The notes under the pieces were generated by a model, which worked only from the letters and a program-made list of their open reading frames with translations, was not told the DNA's origin and made no database searches. The position numbers and the translations under genes were made by a program. This document shows, one piece after another, positions 12,592 to 24,724 of a stretch of 64,000 nucleotides of DNA (the first letter of the stretch is position 1; each line of letters begins with the position of its first letter). The stretch is from Heterobilharzia americana. Lineage: Eukaryota; Platyhelminthes; Trematoda; Strigeidida; Schistosomatidae. The stretch covers positions 77,133,160-77,197,159 of the forward strand of contig OX104130.1 of NCBI GenBank assembly GCA_944470555.2, in the 5' to 3' direction.

Positions 12592-12900
12592 TTATTATTG
12601 TTTATCTTTTAGGTTCCAAGCAGAATATATGGCTTCAGTAGCATATCGGAATTTCACTATTTTCTCTACAGTCTTTTCAACCCGGTTTAACGACTGCACA
12701 AAAGCTCTCATTTGTTCTTCACACGAATTCCATGTCACCTTCGAACGTCCAACTCGTCCTATCCCCTTTAGGTTCCGCGAGACGACTTGGTGCGTGATGT
12801 CCCCAAATGATCTTCTCAGTGTATATCCAATAGAATCCATCTCAACTTTCTTCTCATATTTTTTGGGTGGTGGATTCTTGGTTGATTCGTTGCCGAGTAT
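12592..12900 (-). mobile_element. RTE-like LINE, 3' fragment
   Basis: Minus strand; covers the C-terminal domain of ORF2 (a frame reading MDSIGYTLRRSFGDITHQV, equivalent to MDWIGHTLRKPTGDITRQA) down to the 3' end, CTTGGAACCTAAAAGATAAA. Diverged but unmistakable against the other copies. Confidence 0.8.
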
Positions 12901-12904
12901 ATAT

Positions 12905-13370
12905 ATCTCACTACATTACTGTTAGTTAGCAATCATGTTTTTCATTGTTTACTAACCTTCACTGAATTCAGGACTACTAAAATACTACATTACTGCTATC
13001 ATTTATCTCCAGCCTACTCGAAAAGGACAGTATTCTATTGGTTTTATTTCACACTATGTGTAAAGTTCAGAATTGAAGCGTATGAACAGAAAACAGAAAG
13101 TTGTCTCTTATTTTTTGTCATGTGGAGTGTTTTTCGCTTCTAGCTACAGAAATAACAGACTCCTTTGAGATATGCAAATAGATATACTTTGCTTGTCACA
13201 GATATACATGTACAAATGTAATTTCTAGCAAAAATCGTCTGGAACAATTTATACGGAACATATTTCGTCGGTCACCAAATAAAGATCATATTTATTAGTA
13301 AAAATGACTAAAGATAACTGAAATATTACCACCATTTTGGAGTTTATGTTAAAAAAAATTCGAAATAAAA
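12905..13370. other. No recognisable gene or element
   Basis: AT-rich sequence, no supported feature. Confidence 0.4.
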
Positions 13371-13379
13371 GAGCCGACT

Positions 13380-13430
13380 AACGAATCTCGGTGGTGGCTA
13401 GCAGTGGGGTTCAGGGCAACAAATAGTCAT
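13380..13430 (-). mobile_element. Smalpha-like SINE tail fragment
   Basis: GGTGGTGGCTAGCAGTGGGG followed by TTCAGGGC is the complement of the Smalpha tail. The hammerhead part does not follow (it continues as AACAAATAGTC). Confidence 0.5.
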
Positions 13431-13805
13431 CATGAGAAAGATAATATTCATATATCACTTTCATCCGTCTGATAAAACCTTACTTTCACAATGTAAACTT
13501 GCCTATAAGTAAGATATTGTATATTGCAGAAGTGTTGAAAAGCACTCAAACGTAACAGTGATCAAGGATAAAGTCTGTAGTGTGGGGGTAGAGTGAAAAC
13601 AAGTTGGCAACTGATTTTATGACATTTAAAAGGGTAGTTTTGGGGGTTCTCGTCAAGCAAACATGTATTAACCTTGACGGTGTAAGCTAAGTTAAAATGA
13701 AACAAAAATATTTGGCTGAATAAATGGACTCGGTGAAATTTTAAGCTGAATAAGTATAATTGGTGTTAGTGGTTAGCCTACATTTTATGATAAAGCAACG
13801 ATAAA

Positions 13806-16195
13806 GTTTTTAGACATCCTCATGTGCCGCCACCTGTAGTTGAAACGATGTTGCCTTGCCTGGAAAGTTGAAAGAGACTACTTCCTTTAGATGCCTCCCG
13901 TTCACGGTGATCGGTGTTTGTTTTTGTTATTGTTGTTAGTTGGTTGGTTGGGTATCTTCATCACCTCTCTCTGCTCTACGTTCACCTAAATGCCCATCTT
14001 CGCTGCCTTGACTCTTCTGTAAACTTGTTGGCTTTCGCCTATGGATCTTCGTTTTTGTGCAACACTAGACATAAATCATCATCGTCGAAATCCAGCTTTT
14101 CTACGTTCTTTTCATCGGTCAAACAGCATATACCACCCTTCTCCCTCCTCACAATTTGTTACATGATCCTGTTTAGTCCGACACAATCAAGAAGATCATC
14201 GGTGATAGTAGGCAGCCTTATCCTACTCCTGTCTTCACTTCAAAGGAGTCACTGAGCTTTCTGTTGTGAATCACTTGCATGTAGCATGTAGCATCATATA
14301 GCATACAGCTTCTGTTGAATGAGTTTGATGGTTTGTGGGACTAAAACCGTAGTGTTGAAGCAGCTGCCTGCCAAATTACTTCTCGGTCGACGTTTCGATC
14401 AAAGGCTTTTTCAAAGTCGATGAAGTTGGGGTTAGGTAAAGAGTTGACTGCCGTTCTATGCTCTATTCTCTGAGATGCGTAGCGTGGCGTAGCAATTTGA
14501 TCCGCACATGATTTGATCTTCCTGAAGCCAGCTAAGCAGTCTGTTCCGGTCGTCAATTTGAACTCAGTGCATTTTTCACTCTCTCCAGGATGATGCAGCT
14601 CAGTGTTTTGCTTGGAGTTGACGGCAGCATGATTTCGTACCAGTTCTTGCAAAGACTTAAGCTTCCGTTCTTTGGGAGTTTGACAAACTAGATCTCCTTT
14701 AAGTCAATGGGCAGGTACCTTTCCTTTTTTCTTTCCAAACCTTCTGTAATAATGGTGTGGAGTGAGCATGTCCGCTGTCGTCTCTGCATCTGTTTTCAGT
14801 GCTTCTAGAGGAATTACAAGTGGTCCTGCTACTTTCCCGCATTTCAGCAACTTGAAGACGTTTGGAACTTTACCCCGACTTTTGTCGGAGTGTTTGCGTC
14901 CACTTAAAGTCCTATGGTAGCGATGCTTTTTGGTATTTCTGTATGAGTTGCAGGTGTTAGTAGTCGATTCAGGAGCTTTCTGAAGTGCTCAGACAATCGC
15001 TTTCTTTAATTCTCCTCTTTGGTAACTAGTTTTCCTTCACTATCTTCCATTGGTTTCCTCTGCGTTGATCTCATCCCTACTAGATAGTAGCCTGGTTGTT
15101 TGATATAATGTTGTCAGGTCTCTCCTACCTACAGAGTGTTCCGCTTCACTTGCAAGTGTGTCGCAGAAGTGTCTCTTGTCTTTGTGCCAGTCTTCTTTAC
15201 TTCTTTGTCCAATGTAGTGTTTTATAGGTTGTGTTCAGTTCCTCTTTTCTTTCTTCATCCCTGCAATCCACTACACCGATTCATCTTCTGCTTCATTATC
15301 TTCCTCCCCCTCTCTATGAGCTTCCATGTATCAGTCGAGATATATTCCTTGTCCTGTCTTGTTTCTTCTTCTTTTCTAACGCGATTAGGCAGGTTTCCTC
15401 CCGAGTTTCTTTCAAAGAGTTCCAGTGTTCTTTTAGGCACGTCTCTTCGGGGATGTTGCTCAATGTTACCCATTTTGTCCTGATGGCTGCTGAAATGGAA
15501 ATGTCCTGTGTAGTTTTGTCCTTCAGTTTCTGTTCTGAGTGCTCAACTTGAATTACGGTCTATCATCACCAGCTTCTATGAGGACCTGCAACTTGATTTT
15601 GAAGTTAGGTGTGAACCACCTACATCTGCTCCCCTTCTTCATCTCATCTTGTGTCCAGTAGGCTGCATCTTCACTTTTTTCACATTCAGATGAAGTTGAT
15701 CTGATTTCTAGTGTGTCCAACTGGTGAAGTGCATGTCGCTTTGAAATGTCCTTGTCTTTGTAAACACTGCCTTCAATCACCAAATCGTTAAATGCTCAGT
15801 AGTCTGCAAACAGTTCTCCATTCTCGATCATCATTTCACTGAGTGCCTCTTCACCTATGATTGGTTCTCTACCTGTGTTGTCTGCTCCCAGTTTGGTATT
15901 CATGTCACACCATCCATTAGAATGAATTTCGATGTTGCCAACTCGAGTGCTGTCTAGTACTGATTGTAGTTATCTGTAGAACTCCTCCTTCCTCTCTTCA
16001 TCTGCATTATTTGTTGGCGCGTAGCATTGCATGATTGTGACTTTCCTTCCTTTTGAGTTGAATCTTGCTGTCATTACTCTTATCCTGAAGTAAACTGGTT
16101 CCCACTGCATGAGAGTCTTTGATGTTTTTGGAGATATCGTGATAGCCACTCGAAAACTCAGTGTGCTCGTGGTTGTCGTCCATATATAAGCATAT
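13806..16195 (-). mobile_element. RTE-like LINE, long inactivated copy (endonuclease to RT)
   Basis: Minus-strand copy lacking its 3' end. In element order: APE-type endonuclease (16190 down to about 15560, including the IQCYAPTNNAD-like stretch near 16010 and VIEGSVYKDKDI near 15740-15780), linker (15550-14950), RT N-terminal part, RT motif A reading FIDFEKAFD (14390-14425), the F-x-DD region near 14075-14095 (reads FDDDD), and the YLG region at about 13830. It stops where the C-terminal domain should begin. Many stops and frameshifts. About 165 bases around 15620-15785 are identical to the forward copy at 20.1 kb, including a shared frameshift. Confidence 0.88.
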
Positions 16196-16204
16196 TTTTT
16201 TCAA

Positions 16205-17165
16205 TGTCTACTCATTTTACGTTATTTGGTGGAAAAAACAAGCCATTTCTACAAGTGCTTCAGAGTGACGACTAAATAGCTATATAACTGAGATATGTTC
16301 AAGGATGTCATGGTTGTGTAACTAGATCTTGAATGATTATCTAGCACTCTATGCATTACACCATTTGTCATGGGCTAATGCATATTATGTACTTAAAATT
16401 GACTTGAAACGTATTTTACAACGAGGGTAATTCGTATGTTCACCAGTTCACGCACTTTTTTTCATTCAACTGCTTCACTCGTTTGAACCTTCATTACTTG
16501 CATCTTAAAGGTTACTATTTGCTCCTTTGTAAACTTGCTGATATGATATGATGAATTATACAGAATAATTGGCACTTATCTCTTACTTTTAAATCAGCTT
16601 CTTTACAAATATCAAATCTTTCTACGTCAAAATAATTCGATTGGTCAGTTTCAAAGTAATTTTTGGCGCGATCTGAAGGGTTCCTGAAAGTTCGGAAGCA
16701 ATGGAAAACTGGTTAAACGATTGGAAACGAATTCAATAAATGAATAGCAACTTGCTCACAACAGAACCTGACAGTGCTGGACTAAATCTGTCATGGTTAT
16801 ACTAAATTAAGACCAAACAGCTGTTTTCAATATCATTTCTTGATGAAAGCTTCTTTGAAGTTCGACAATGATCATCCGTTAACAATAACTGATATTTGAT
16901 CAGCAAAACTTCCCTAGGAATAAGATTGTTCTATGAATACTGTCTTTTTAAATATAATCACAGTTAAGCAACATCTACGTGAAAACAATAACCAGAGACA
17001 TTAAATGATATGTTGAAAGATTTATTTTCTTCTTTTGTGTACAGTTTATCCCTCGACAGTAAGTAAAGATAAGATCAACAGATAAACCTATGTACCTACG
17101 ACTTGAACTCAAATCCTGAACTACTTTAGAAGACTTACAATTTATTCATGAGATATACATTGTAG
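16205..17165. other. No recognisable gene or element
   Basis: AT-rich sequence, no supported feature. Confidence 0.4.
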
Positions 17166-17169
17166 TTGT

Positions 17170-17612
17170 GTAAGTCACAGAATGCTTGAAATCAAATAAT
17201 TCCAACGTTTCGCATGGATATCTGGTTCGAGTTTCTTCAGGGAAATAATCGAAATTTAAATACCAAGTATATCCACCTCATATATCCCATTGTAAATTTA
17301 CCGAATTACTACAGTATCACCTGTGACCTTTTTGTCTGATATTAACTATCAGGGAGAATATGAAGTGTCATACAAACACACACCAGCCATATAACAAGAG
17401 ACATGCAATATGACACAGAATGATTAGTGATCACATTTTAGAAAAAACAATGACCATATGAAGAGGACTGAACAAGGAGATTGAACACACATTTTTGGAT
17501 TCGGTCATATACCCTTGATATTTTAATTTTGATTATTTCCCCGAAGAAGCTCGGACTAGACTTCCTTACGAAATGTTGAAATTATCTGGTTTCAAATACG
17601 CTGTAACTTACA
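17170..17612. repeat. Foldback repeat: two about 105-bp inverted arms, HHR-like ends
   Basis: Arm 17170-17275 and arm 17508-17612 are inverted copies at roughly three-quarters identity. Each contains, read outward (minus strand in the left arm, plus strand in the right), C-T/C-GAAGA, a GC-richer stretch (CTCGAACC or GCTCGGAC), and CGAAAC/TGTTG. This order (CUGANGA, stem II, GAAAC) is that of the hammerheads known in PLE terminal repeats, though stem II no longer pairs well in either arm. About 230 bases lie between with no recognisable coding content. A PLE terminal-repeat pair with internal deletion is the likeliest reading. Confidence 0.5.
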
Positions 17613-17697
17613 TGAATACAATCTATATCTAAAGTCAACCCTTTACTTTGCGCTCAATATTCGCCATACTATTGGATTAAATCTTAATCGTTTATTA

Positions 17698-18425
17698 TGA
17701 TTATTTTTTTTACCTTGGGTTCCTAGTGGAAAATAGGGATTCCGTAGAATGCTTCCATTCCAACCTCTTCTCTGCAGTCTTTTCAAAATCGCTCCACCAC
17801 TGCCCACAAACTTTCGTTTCTTCCTCACATGATCTCCTCCATGTCACTTTCGCCTCGGAAGCCCAACTTGTTGTTTCCTATCTGACTTCCACTTGATAAC
17901 CTGGCCCGGTGCGTGATGTCCCCAATCAGCCTTCTCACTGTATGCCTAATGCACTCCATCTCCACTTTGTTCTGCATATTTGTTGGGTGATAGGTTCTTG
18001 GTTGGTTCATTGCAAGGCGAGAGTTCCTTGTTGCTTATTCTTCCTGGCCTTCTGGTTTGATCTTCAGTATCGAGGATAGGCAACTACTGATGAATGTCTG
18101 TAGTTTGTTGGAAGTGCTTTTTGTGACGCTCCAAGTCTCTGAACCATCACATAGAAGCACTGACGACGTTGGTGTTGAAAATCCGGATATTGTTCACGCT
18201 TTATGCTGAGTGCAGTAGATCTTCACGCTGATTTCAGATAAGTAAATGCCTGTCTAGCAGTCTGCTAGATCCTGGTTTTGACATCCTCATCTAGGCCGTT
18301 GCCTGAAGTTGAAATGATGCTGCCTAGCCAGGTAAGTGGGTAGGTGAAAGAGACTACTTCCTTTAGGTTTCTCCCGTTAATGGTGATTGGTGCTTGTTGT
18401 TCATGCTGTTGTTCGTTGGCTACCA
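17698..18425 (-). mobile_element. RTE-like LINE, 5'-truncated 3' part
   Basis: Minus strand: 3' end (CTTGGGTTCCTAGTGGAAAA at 17713) through the C-terminal domain (ITHRARLSSGSQIGNNKLG-like) to the YLG region near 18320 and PITING region near 18390. Stops and frameshifts throughout. It shares distinctive changes with the forward copy ending at 20.63 kb (for instance GGAAGCATTCTACGGAATCC near the 3' end), so both belong to one subfamily. Confidence 0.85.
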
Positions 18426-18429
18426 ATCT

Positions 18430-19250
18430 TGATCATAGTTAGTATAAATTTATTCAGTTGAGAAACAACAAATAATCATGTATAAACACAAATCATAAAA
18501 ATACTAAACCCAGAAAGCTTCGATATGATACAACTCCACAGTGCATCTGTGTACCAAAGTGGTTTGAAACTATAGCGATCAAATACATGGGTATGTCAGT
18601 TACCAACTAATCCCTACTGAAATCTTGACAGTTTTTTCAAAAGTTGTACTTTTGTCCTGCTGATCTTAGGTCTTCCTTCAGCTTCAATCAACACTTCATT
18701 TCAACTAAGCAGTTTGCCTACTAAGTCTTTTTCAGACAACCTTATTACTAAAGTAAGCTCTTGATTATTCTAACTGGGAAAGAAAATCAGAGTAGTGTTT
18801 TTAAGTTTTCAGGAAGTATCCTAACTAATATAAAGATTGAGCTATAACTGCTTTCAACTTTATGAATTGTCATGTTTGAATTAGTTGCCGTTTTGAGTTA
18901 TTCAAGTTTGAAGGTAGGAAGAACGTCAATGTTTCAATGAGAATTACAGTGGAATGTTGTATCACTTGTATTTCAATCGTTATGCGTCAAAACTATGAAG
19001 TGCATAAATTTGTGCAACACTAGTATTATGTAGTTGATATACACTATATTAAAGTGCAAATACCTAAGTAAATGAATTTATTTTCAGCCTGCACGAATAT
19101 CATGTTTCAGAAAGACAAAAACCAATTAGAATGTGTTACACAAAGTAGTTTTTTTTGGTTGCGTATGTAGTGTGAATAATTCATTATCAGCTTAGGCAAT
19201 AAATGGAACACTGTCGGTGGCTTTTATTTTGGACATTTGATTTAGTGAGA
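18430..19250. other. No recognisable gene or element
   Basis: AT-rich sequence, no supported feature. Confidence 0.4.
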
Positions 19251-19253
19251 AAA

Positions 19254-20632
19254 CCTCGCCTGGTTAACTAGTTTACTAGTTATTAACCGGTCCTAAGCCC
19301 GGGTAAACAGGGAAGGTTGGGCATAGGGCAAACAACCTACCCAGTAAAACTAATTCAGCCGCTATAGAAACTTCAAAGCACAAACAAAATATCGAAAACA
19401 AACTTATTCCTCGCTGGAATCGAAGAAAGGAAATGATGCTGGTTGGTGAAAGCCTTCGGAAAGCCAGTTGGCCTATGTATCTTCTCTCTGTCGATGGAAG
19501 AGAAAGTAAGGATGGGGACATGGAATGTCCGCACCATGTATGAACCTAGCTAGTAAGGCTGCCCAGATTGCAAAAGAGATGAGGAGATATGAATTGGTAG
19601 TGCTTGAAATCTGAAAGGAATTTGCAAATGAAATGGAAGTGAAATCTCCAAACTCTTAACTGGAGAGTCAATAGTCTACTGCGATGTTGTTATACAGACG
19701 ACAACCACGAGCACACTGAGTTTTCGAGTGGCTATCACGATATCTCCAAAAACATCAGAGGCTCTCATGCAGTGAAAACCAGTTTACTTCAGGATAAGAG
19801 TAATGACAGCAAGATTCAACTCAAAAGGAAGGAAAGTCACAATCATGCAATGCTACGCGCCAACAAATAATGCAGATGAAGAGAGGAAGGAGGAGTTCTA
19901 CAGATAACTACAATCAGTACTAGACAGCACTCGAGTTGGCAACATCGAAATTCATTCTAATGGATGGTGTGACATGAATACCAAACTGGGAGCAGACAAC
20001 ACAGGTAGAGAACCAATCATAGGTGAAGAGGCACTCAGTGAAATGATGATCGAGAATGGAGAACTGTTTGCAGACTACTGAGCATTTAACGATTTGGTGA
20101 TTGAAGGCAGTGTTTACAAAGACAAGGACATTTCAAAGCGACATGCACTTCACCAGTTGGACACACTAGAAATCAGATCAACTTCATCTGAATGTGAAAA
20201 AAGTGAAGATGCAGCCTACTGGACACAAGATGAGATGAAGAAGGGGAGCAGATGTAGGTTCACGCTACTATCGAGAATAAGCAACTAGCAACTCTGGCAG
20301 CGAACTAACTAAGAACCTATCACCCAACAAATATGCAGAACAAAGTGGAGATGGGTTAGTCATAGACTGAGAAGGTTAATTTTGGACATAATGCATCAGG
20401 CCGAGTTGTTGAGTGGAAGTCAGATAGGAAACAACAAGTTGGGTGTACGAGGTGAGGGTGGCATGAATGAGTCCATGTGGGGGAAAAATAAAAGTTTGTG
20501 GGCAGTGGTGGAGCGATGTTGAAAAGACTGCAGAGAAGAGATTGGAATGGAAGCATTCTACGGAATCCCTATTTTCCACTAGGAACCCAAGGGAAAGATG
20601 ATAATATTATAATAATAATATAATAAGAAACT
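19254..20632 (+). mobile_element. RTE-like LINE with RT deleted (5' UTR + endonuclease + 3' end)
   Basis: Starts exactly like the full-length copy at 48178 (CCTCGCCT then a GTTAACTAGTTTACTAGTTA hairpin-prone leader) and carries the APE-type endonuclease to about 20262. There it jumps, in the middle of GGTTCACGCTACTATCGAG, straight to the ORF2 C-terminal domain (from about 20275), skipping the linker and the whole RT. It ends AGGAACCCAAGGGAAAGATG plus an ATA-rich tail. Roughly 1.38 kb against about 3.4 kb for the full element. The endonuclease is frameshifted and stopped. It shares frameshifts with the minus-strand copy at 13.8-16.2 kb. A non-autonomous deletion derivative. Confidence 0.88.
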
Positions 20633-20639
20633 GTGAGAG

Positions 20640-20900
20640 ATACCAGAAAATAACTGAATACCGAGAAAAACCAACTTACTATCTTAAAACTTATTCCATA
20701 ATAAAATAAATCATATTTATTGAATTTATCAGCTTTGCATATGTATGAGAATGATGATGAGTTAAAAACTTTGACAAATTACCAGCTCCAACAAAAATGG
20801 CAAGCTGAGACTTCAGAAAAACATTAATAGGTTAGGCAACTAGTAGTGTTTATCGCCTGTGACTAATGATTTTTGGAAAACCGTTCTTTCTGAAATAACT
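20640..20900. other. Spacer between RTE copy and microsatellite
   Basis: No motif seen. Confidence 0.4.
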
Positions 20901-20912
20901 GCTCCAAATCTG

Positions 20913-20915
<3 letters not shown>

Positions 20916-20977
<62 letters not shown>
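20916..20977. repeat. (AT)n microsatellite, about 30 units
   Basis: Uninterrupted AT dinucleotides. The Tyr-Ile open frame across it is not a gene. Confidence 0.97.
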
Positions 20978-20978
<1 letters not shown>

Positions 20979-20979
20979 C

Positions 20980-23000
20980 TCGGTTGTAACCTAGGTGCAG
21001 AATTTATGAGTAGGGCTACCAACGTTTTCAATTATTTCGGAATTGTCAAGAACGAAATTCGAGGTAACTTTTATTTCCAGATGATTCTTGTCCAGTATCC
21101 TTTGATAAAAATAGCAATCTAAGCTATGTCAGTCCTCCTAGTATTTGGTCTGTAGAATATTTTCTTAATCTTGCAACGAAGTTATCAAAAAAGGTAATTA
21201 CATTTGCTGTGGGAATGATTTACATACTTGGCCATTTCCATGAAAACTCTCTATTTTGACTACTTTTGATCGAACCGGAACATTGTACATCCTTGCGATG
21301 TTGAAGGTAGTCAGACCTACAAAGAATAAAAGAGCTAAATATATCAACACCCAAATGTCAGTTTGGAATATAAACTACTAATATAGTACCATCACATTTT
21401 CATACTCTATAACAAATCAGAAACATCCGAAGGTCTTCATTCCACATTATAGATAGTGTAAGAAAGCTTTATCACAAAATTTTCTTCTAACCTTTAGATA
21501 CTAACTATTGATTTCTCCCATTTTATGAGTATATGAAGGCTTCTTAGATGCAAGTACTTTTAATCGACGAAGGTTAAGTAAACTTTTCTTCACGTCTTCT
21601 AAACATTCGAATATCCTAAAAACCAGTTGTTTTACTGGAAATGTATTACAGTGCGCTGTCGCTTTCAGGGTACAAATCGATAGAATTCTTAACACCGTCA
21701 CCATGATCAGTGTGTATCTCAGAATATATGACTGAATTATTCTTTTGAATTCGAGATCGTTTCAAGATGGTCATTTTGTCGAAATTAGCCACAAATGTAG
21801 ACATATGTTTGTCTCTATGAATGATCCTCTCCAATTTTATGTTATCAGAAGACAGTGGTAATGATCATCTTAAAACGTTTGGTATTTCGCTAAATCAAGA
21901 TGGAGAACCATAGGGTTTAGACCTACTAACTTGAAAATTCAAATTAGTTAGCAGTTATTACTTCAACTGTATTTCACTCACCATAACTCTTTTTCTACTG
22001 CGCATTCGGTTCTCAACCAATGTGTCCACGAGATGAAACATACCCAATTTAGTAGGCTGTATCATGCGTCCCATATAAGACTTTGTAACAGAGACTTCGC
22101 TTAAGCCAAAAAACCCAAAGTATACAAGAAGTTTCTTCACTAGTAATCAGCAGCACTTTCATTATGAGTCTGGATTTTAGATTGAAGACGGTGTTTTTCG
22201 AAGCATCAACAGATCATATATAAACATCCATGTTCCCACAGAACTAACCTGTTTTCGCAAGTTGTCTGTCAAGCTAACTTAACAGTTTATCATTGGTGTC
22301 GACATAAGTGTGTCCAACTAAAGGGTGCCTGTTTAATACTTTGGGTCTAAGGACAGATGTCATATCTTTTAAGCTCCTCACCGGTCATGTTTGACACAGG
22401 GATGTTTTGTAATACTCAGTATACGAATTAGGGATAGGATCTATAACCATGAAGTCTGCTGGATTACATGAATTCCTAAATTTCAGATTATCAACAGGCG
22501 TGAAGAACGTTTTAGTTTTGTTAAAAGCTTCAACCTTTAGCGCTTTTCAGTGTGAAAACTATGTTCTCATTATCTGACAAACAACTTCCAATGGGCTATC
22601 ATCTTTTATTCCGGCCGATATGGTTGGCGTACAATCTACAGAGCCTTGTGGTTGAATTTCCACTATCACTGTTTCTTCTTTCTTCTCTCATGCATGAATA
22701 TAAACTGTTGCAGCTCTAGGATTTGTTTTCATCGAATATCAAATGACCACTTCGACTTGAGGTTACTTTTTAGCTTTCTTTCTCCAGTTAACAGTTTCAG
22801 TAATATATGAATATCAACTATTCAAATATTACTGAGTACAAAGTTGCTTTCCTTTCTAATGTCTCAAACCTTCCTTTAAAAAATGGTTATTTCCGATACG
22901 CGCAATTAAGCTAATAATTCTTGAAAATGATGTCATATTTTCAACTTAACCATATCACTGTTTTCTCGGATCAAGAGGGTGGGTAGCATATTTTCATTTT
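20980..23000. other. No recognisable gene or element
   Basis: Two kilobases of AT-rich sequence. Short open frames at 21501-21834 and 21958-22140 (minus) show no domain motifs. Nothing shared with other parts of the window was noticed. Confidence 0.4.
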
Positions 23001-23017
23001 TTTCATACTCAAAGTGA

Positions 23018-23310
23018 TTAGACTTCATGTGGGTCTATTGTTTCACCTGCTCCTGTGGAGCTGATTACAGTCTTTTCACAAAGCATGTCCATCCAGACCC
23101 ATTAATGCTCAGTATCCTAAATAGTTGTCTACCAGAGAGGGTAGATCAATCAGAAGGCCGATTCATAAACGTCTGGTTAATCCTGCGCTTCCACAATCTC
23201 CCTTCAAAGTCAGTTAAAAATCAAACCACAAACTTTGAAGAGTATGCAGAGTCGACGCGTAAACAGAACAGAAACACTTGCAATTCAATATATCAAGGCT
23301 GATCTGTGAG
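23018..23310 (+). pseudogene. PLE GIY-YIG endonuclease, degenerate
   Basis: One frame starts VYCFTCSCGADY (23033-23070), the first strand and cysteine pair of the PLE GIY-YIG nuclease (usual form VYxFTCxCGAxYIGRTxR); the YIG is lost. The following 230 bases have the right length for the rest of the domain, with a readable AIQYIKA-like stretch near 23285 where EAxAIxxxKP is expected. T-rich sequence follows, as after other PLE copies here. Confidence 0.5.
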
Positions 23311-23539
23311 TTCAAAATAAGTATTTCCAATCCCAAACGTTCCCTTGGTCACAATCTTCTTACGAACTCCTTTATTCTATTCATCAACACCACTGTTTTC
23401 TTCTTTTCATTACTCCGCACTATTCTTATTACCTTTTCCATTGTTTCGTAGAATAATGTATAACCAGCTTGAAATTCTCCAAACAACTTTATCACATCTT
23501 AAAATTGATTTTGTATTGACTGTCTAAACAAATTTATCT

Positions 23540-24595
23540 TATAACTAGCAAAATTTTGTTGATAACCCTATGTTTATCCACTAACCACCTGTGAAGCTAT
23601 TTTCTTTTTCTAGCCATAAATATGAATTTTACTCAGTGGCTAAAATTAGAACCTACTGCTAGCCTCAAGTAAGCCAGAGCATAATTAGTGTTCAGACAGT
23701 ATCGAGGTCTCCGCATTCGGTCCTATATAGAAACATAGGTTAAGTAGTTCACTCCAGTACAGAAACGAAGAATTACAAGCATCAATAAATAACCACAAAT
23801 ATGAATGTATAGTCTCTAAAAATGATTCTTTGTAAAAGAAACGTTTCTTCGCTCACATATCTTCCGTCAGTTTTTCACGGGAGTGGAAATCTTTTGATGG
23901 TTTCAGATGCCTGGAATGAAGTAACTGCCTAGAAATTATGTTGTAGAAACGTGCTTCAACGAATCATATATTTTAAAAGCTAAAAGCATGGATGGTGGCA
24001 TGTCTGTGGAAGATGTGTCCTCATATAAGAAAGTTGATCCAAAAATAGAATAAAGAAATAAGTTATGAGCAGTAATTTTCCCAGAGGTTACCATTAAGCA
24101 TACAGTAAGTTTGAAAAGCATTTCATATAGGGATAACTGTGGATTATGGAAGTAAAATGACAACATGGTTAGATGGTGGAGAATATTCATAGCTCCGTAG
24201 AATGATTTTCATAGTTTGTATTCACTAAGCTTGATGGTTAAATCATGAGGCCTTCACAATCACTCTAGAGTAAGTTATAAATGTGAATAGACAATTGTGG
24301 ACGAAACTTCCACCAAGACAATTTGGAAACTTAAACAGAGGAAAAACGATAAATTCTAGATAATTTTTAGAAGTTTGACATTAAGATCAGTCATTGGTCA
24401 ACAGAGTTATTGACGCAACTCCAATCTATCAACTAACAAGAGACAAAGAAATAACAGGAAGGTCAAAGTTTATGTTAGAGAGATAGCCAATTGAATTATA
24501 TATGTAATAAACAAAAAGATTTAACAGAAACAATCAGTCACATCCAATATCTTCAGGACAATCTACTAAGCCGCATTTGGAGACAGTCCTATAAC
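23540..24595. other. No recognisable gene or element
   Basis: AT-rich sequence. The minus-strand open frame 23936-24190 has hydrophobic character but no motif I recognise. Confidence 0.4.
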
Positions 24596-24599
24596 TCAC

Positions 24600-24722
24600 T
24601 TCTCTATAAGGTTTGCTCCTATAATGTTTTGAAGAATGACAATGAAAGCTTTACGGCCAAACCATCAGCTCAGAGAACACAACATCACCAAAAGAAACTT
24701 GTCACCCGACCATGAGAATCAC
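24600..24722 (+). repeat. Solo PLE terminal-repeat copy
   Basis: GACAATGAAAGCTTTACGGC followed by CAGCTCAGAGAACACAAC matches the terminal repeat flanking the PLE at 27.1-28.4 kb (…CAGCTCAGAGAACACAATAC). No PLE coding sequence adjoins. Confidence 0.5.
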
Positions 24723-24724
24723 AT

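Noticed and set aside
14341..16204. Open frames on the plus strand over the reverse LINE (15136-15551)
   Set aside because: They are antisense shadows of the decayed LINE ORF and show no domain.
20840..21031. Tyr-Ile repeat open frame
   Set aside because: Translation of an (AT)n microsatellite.
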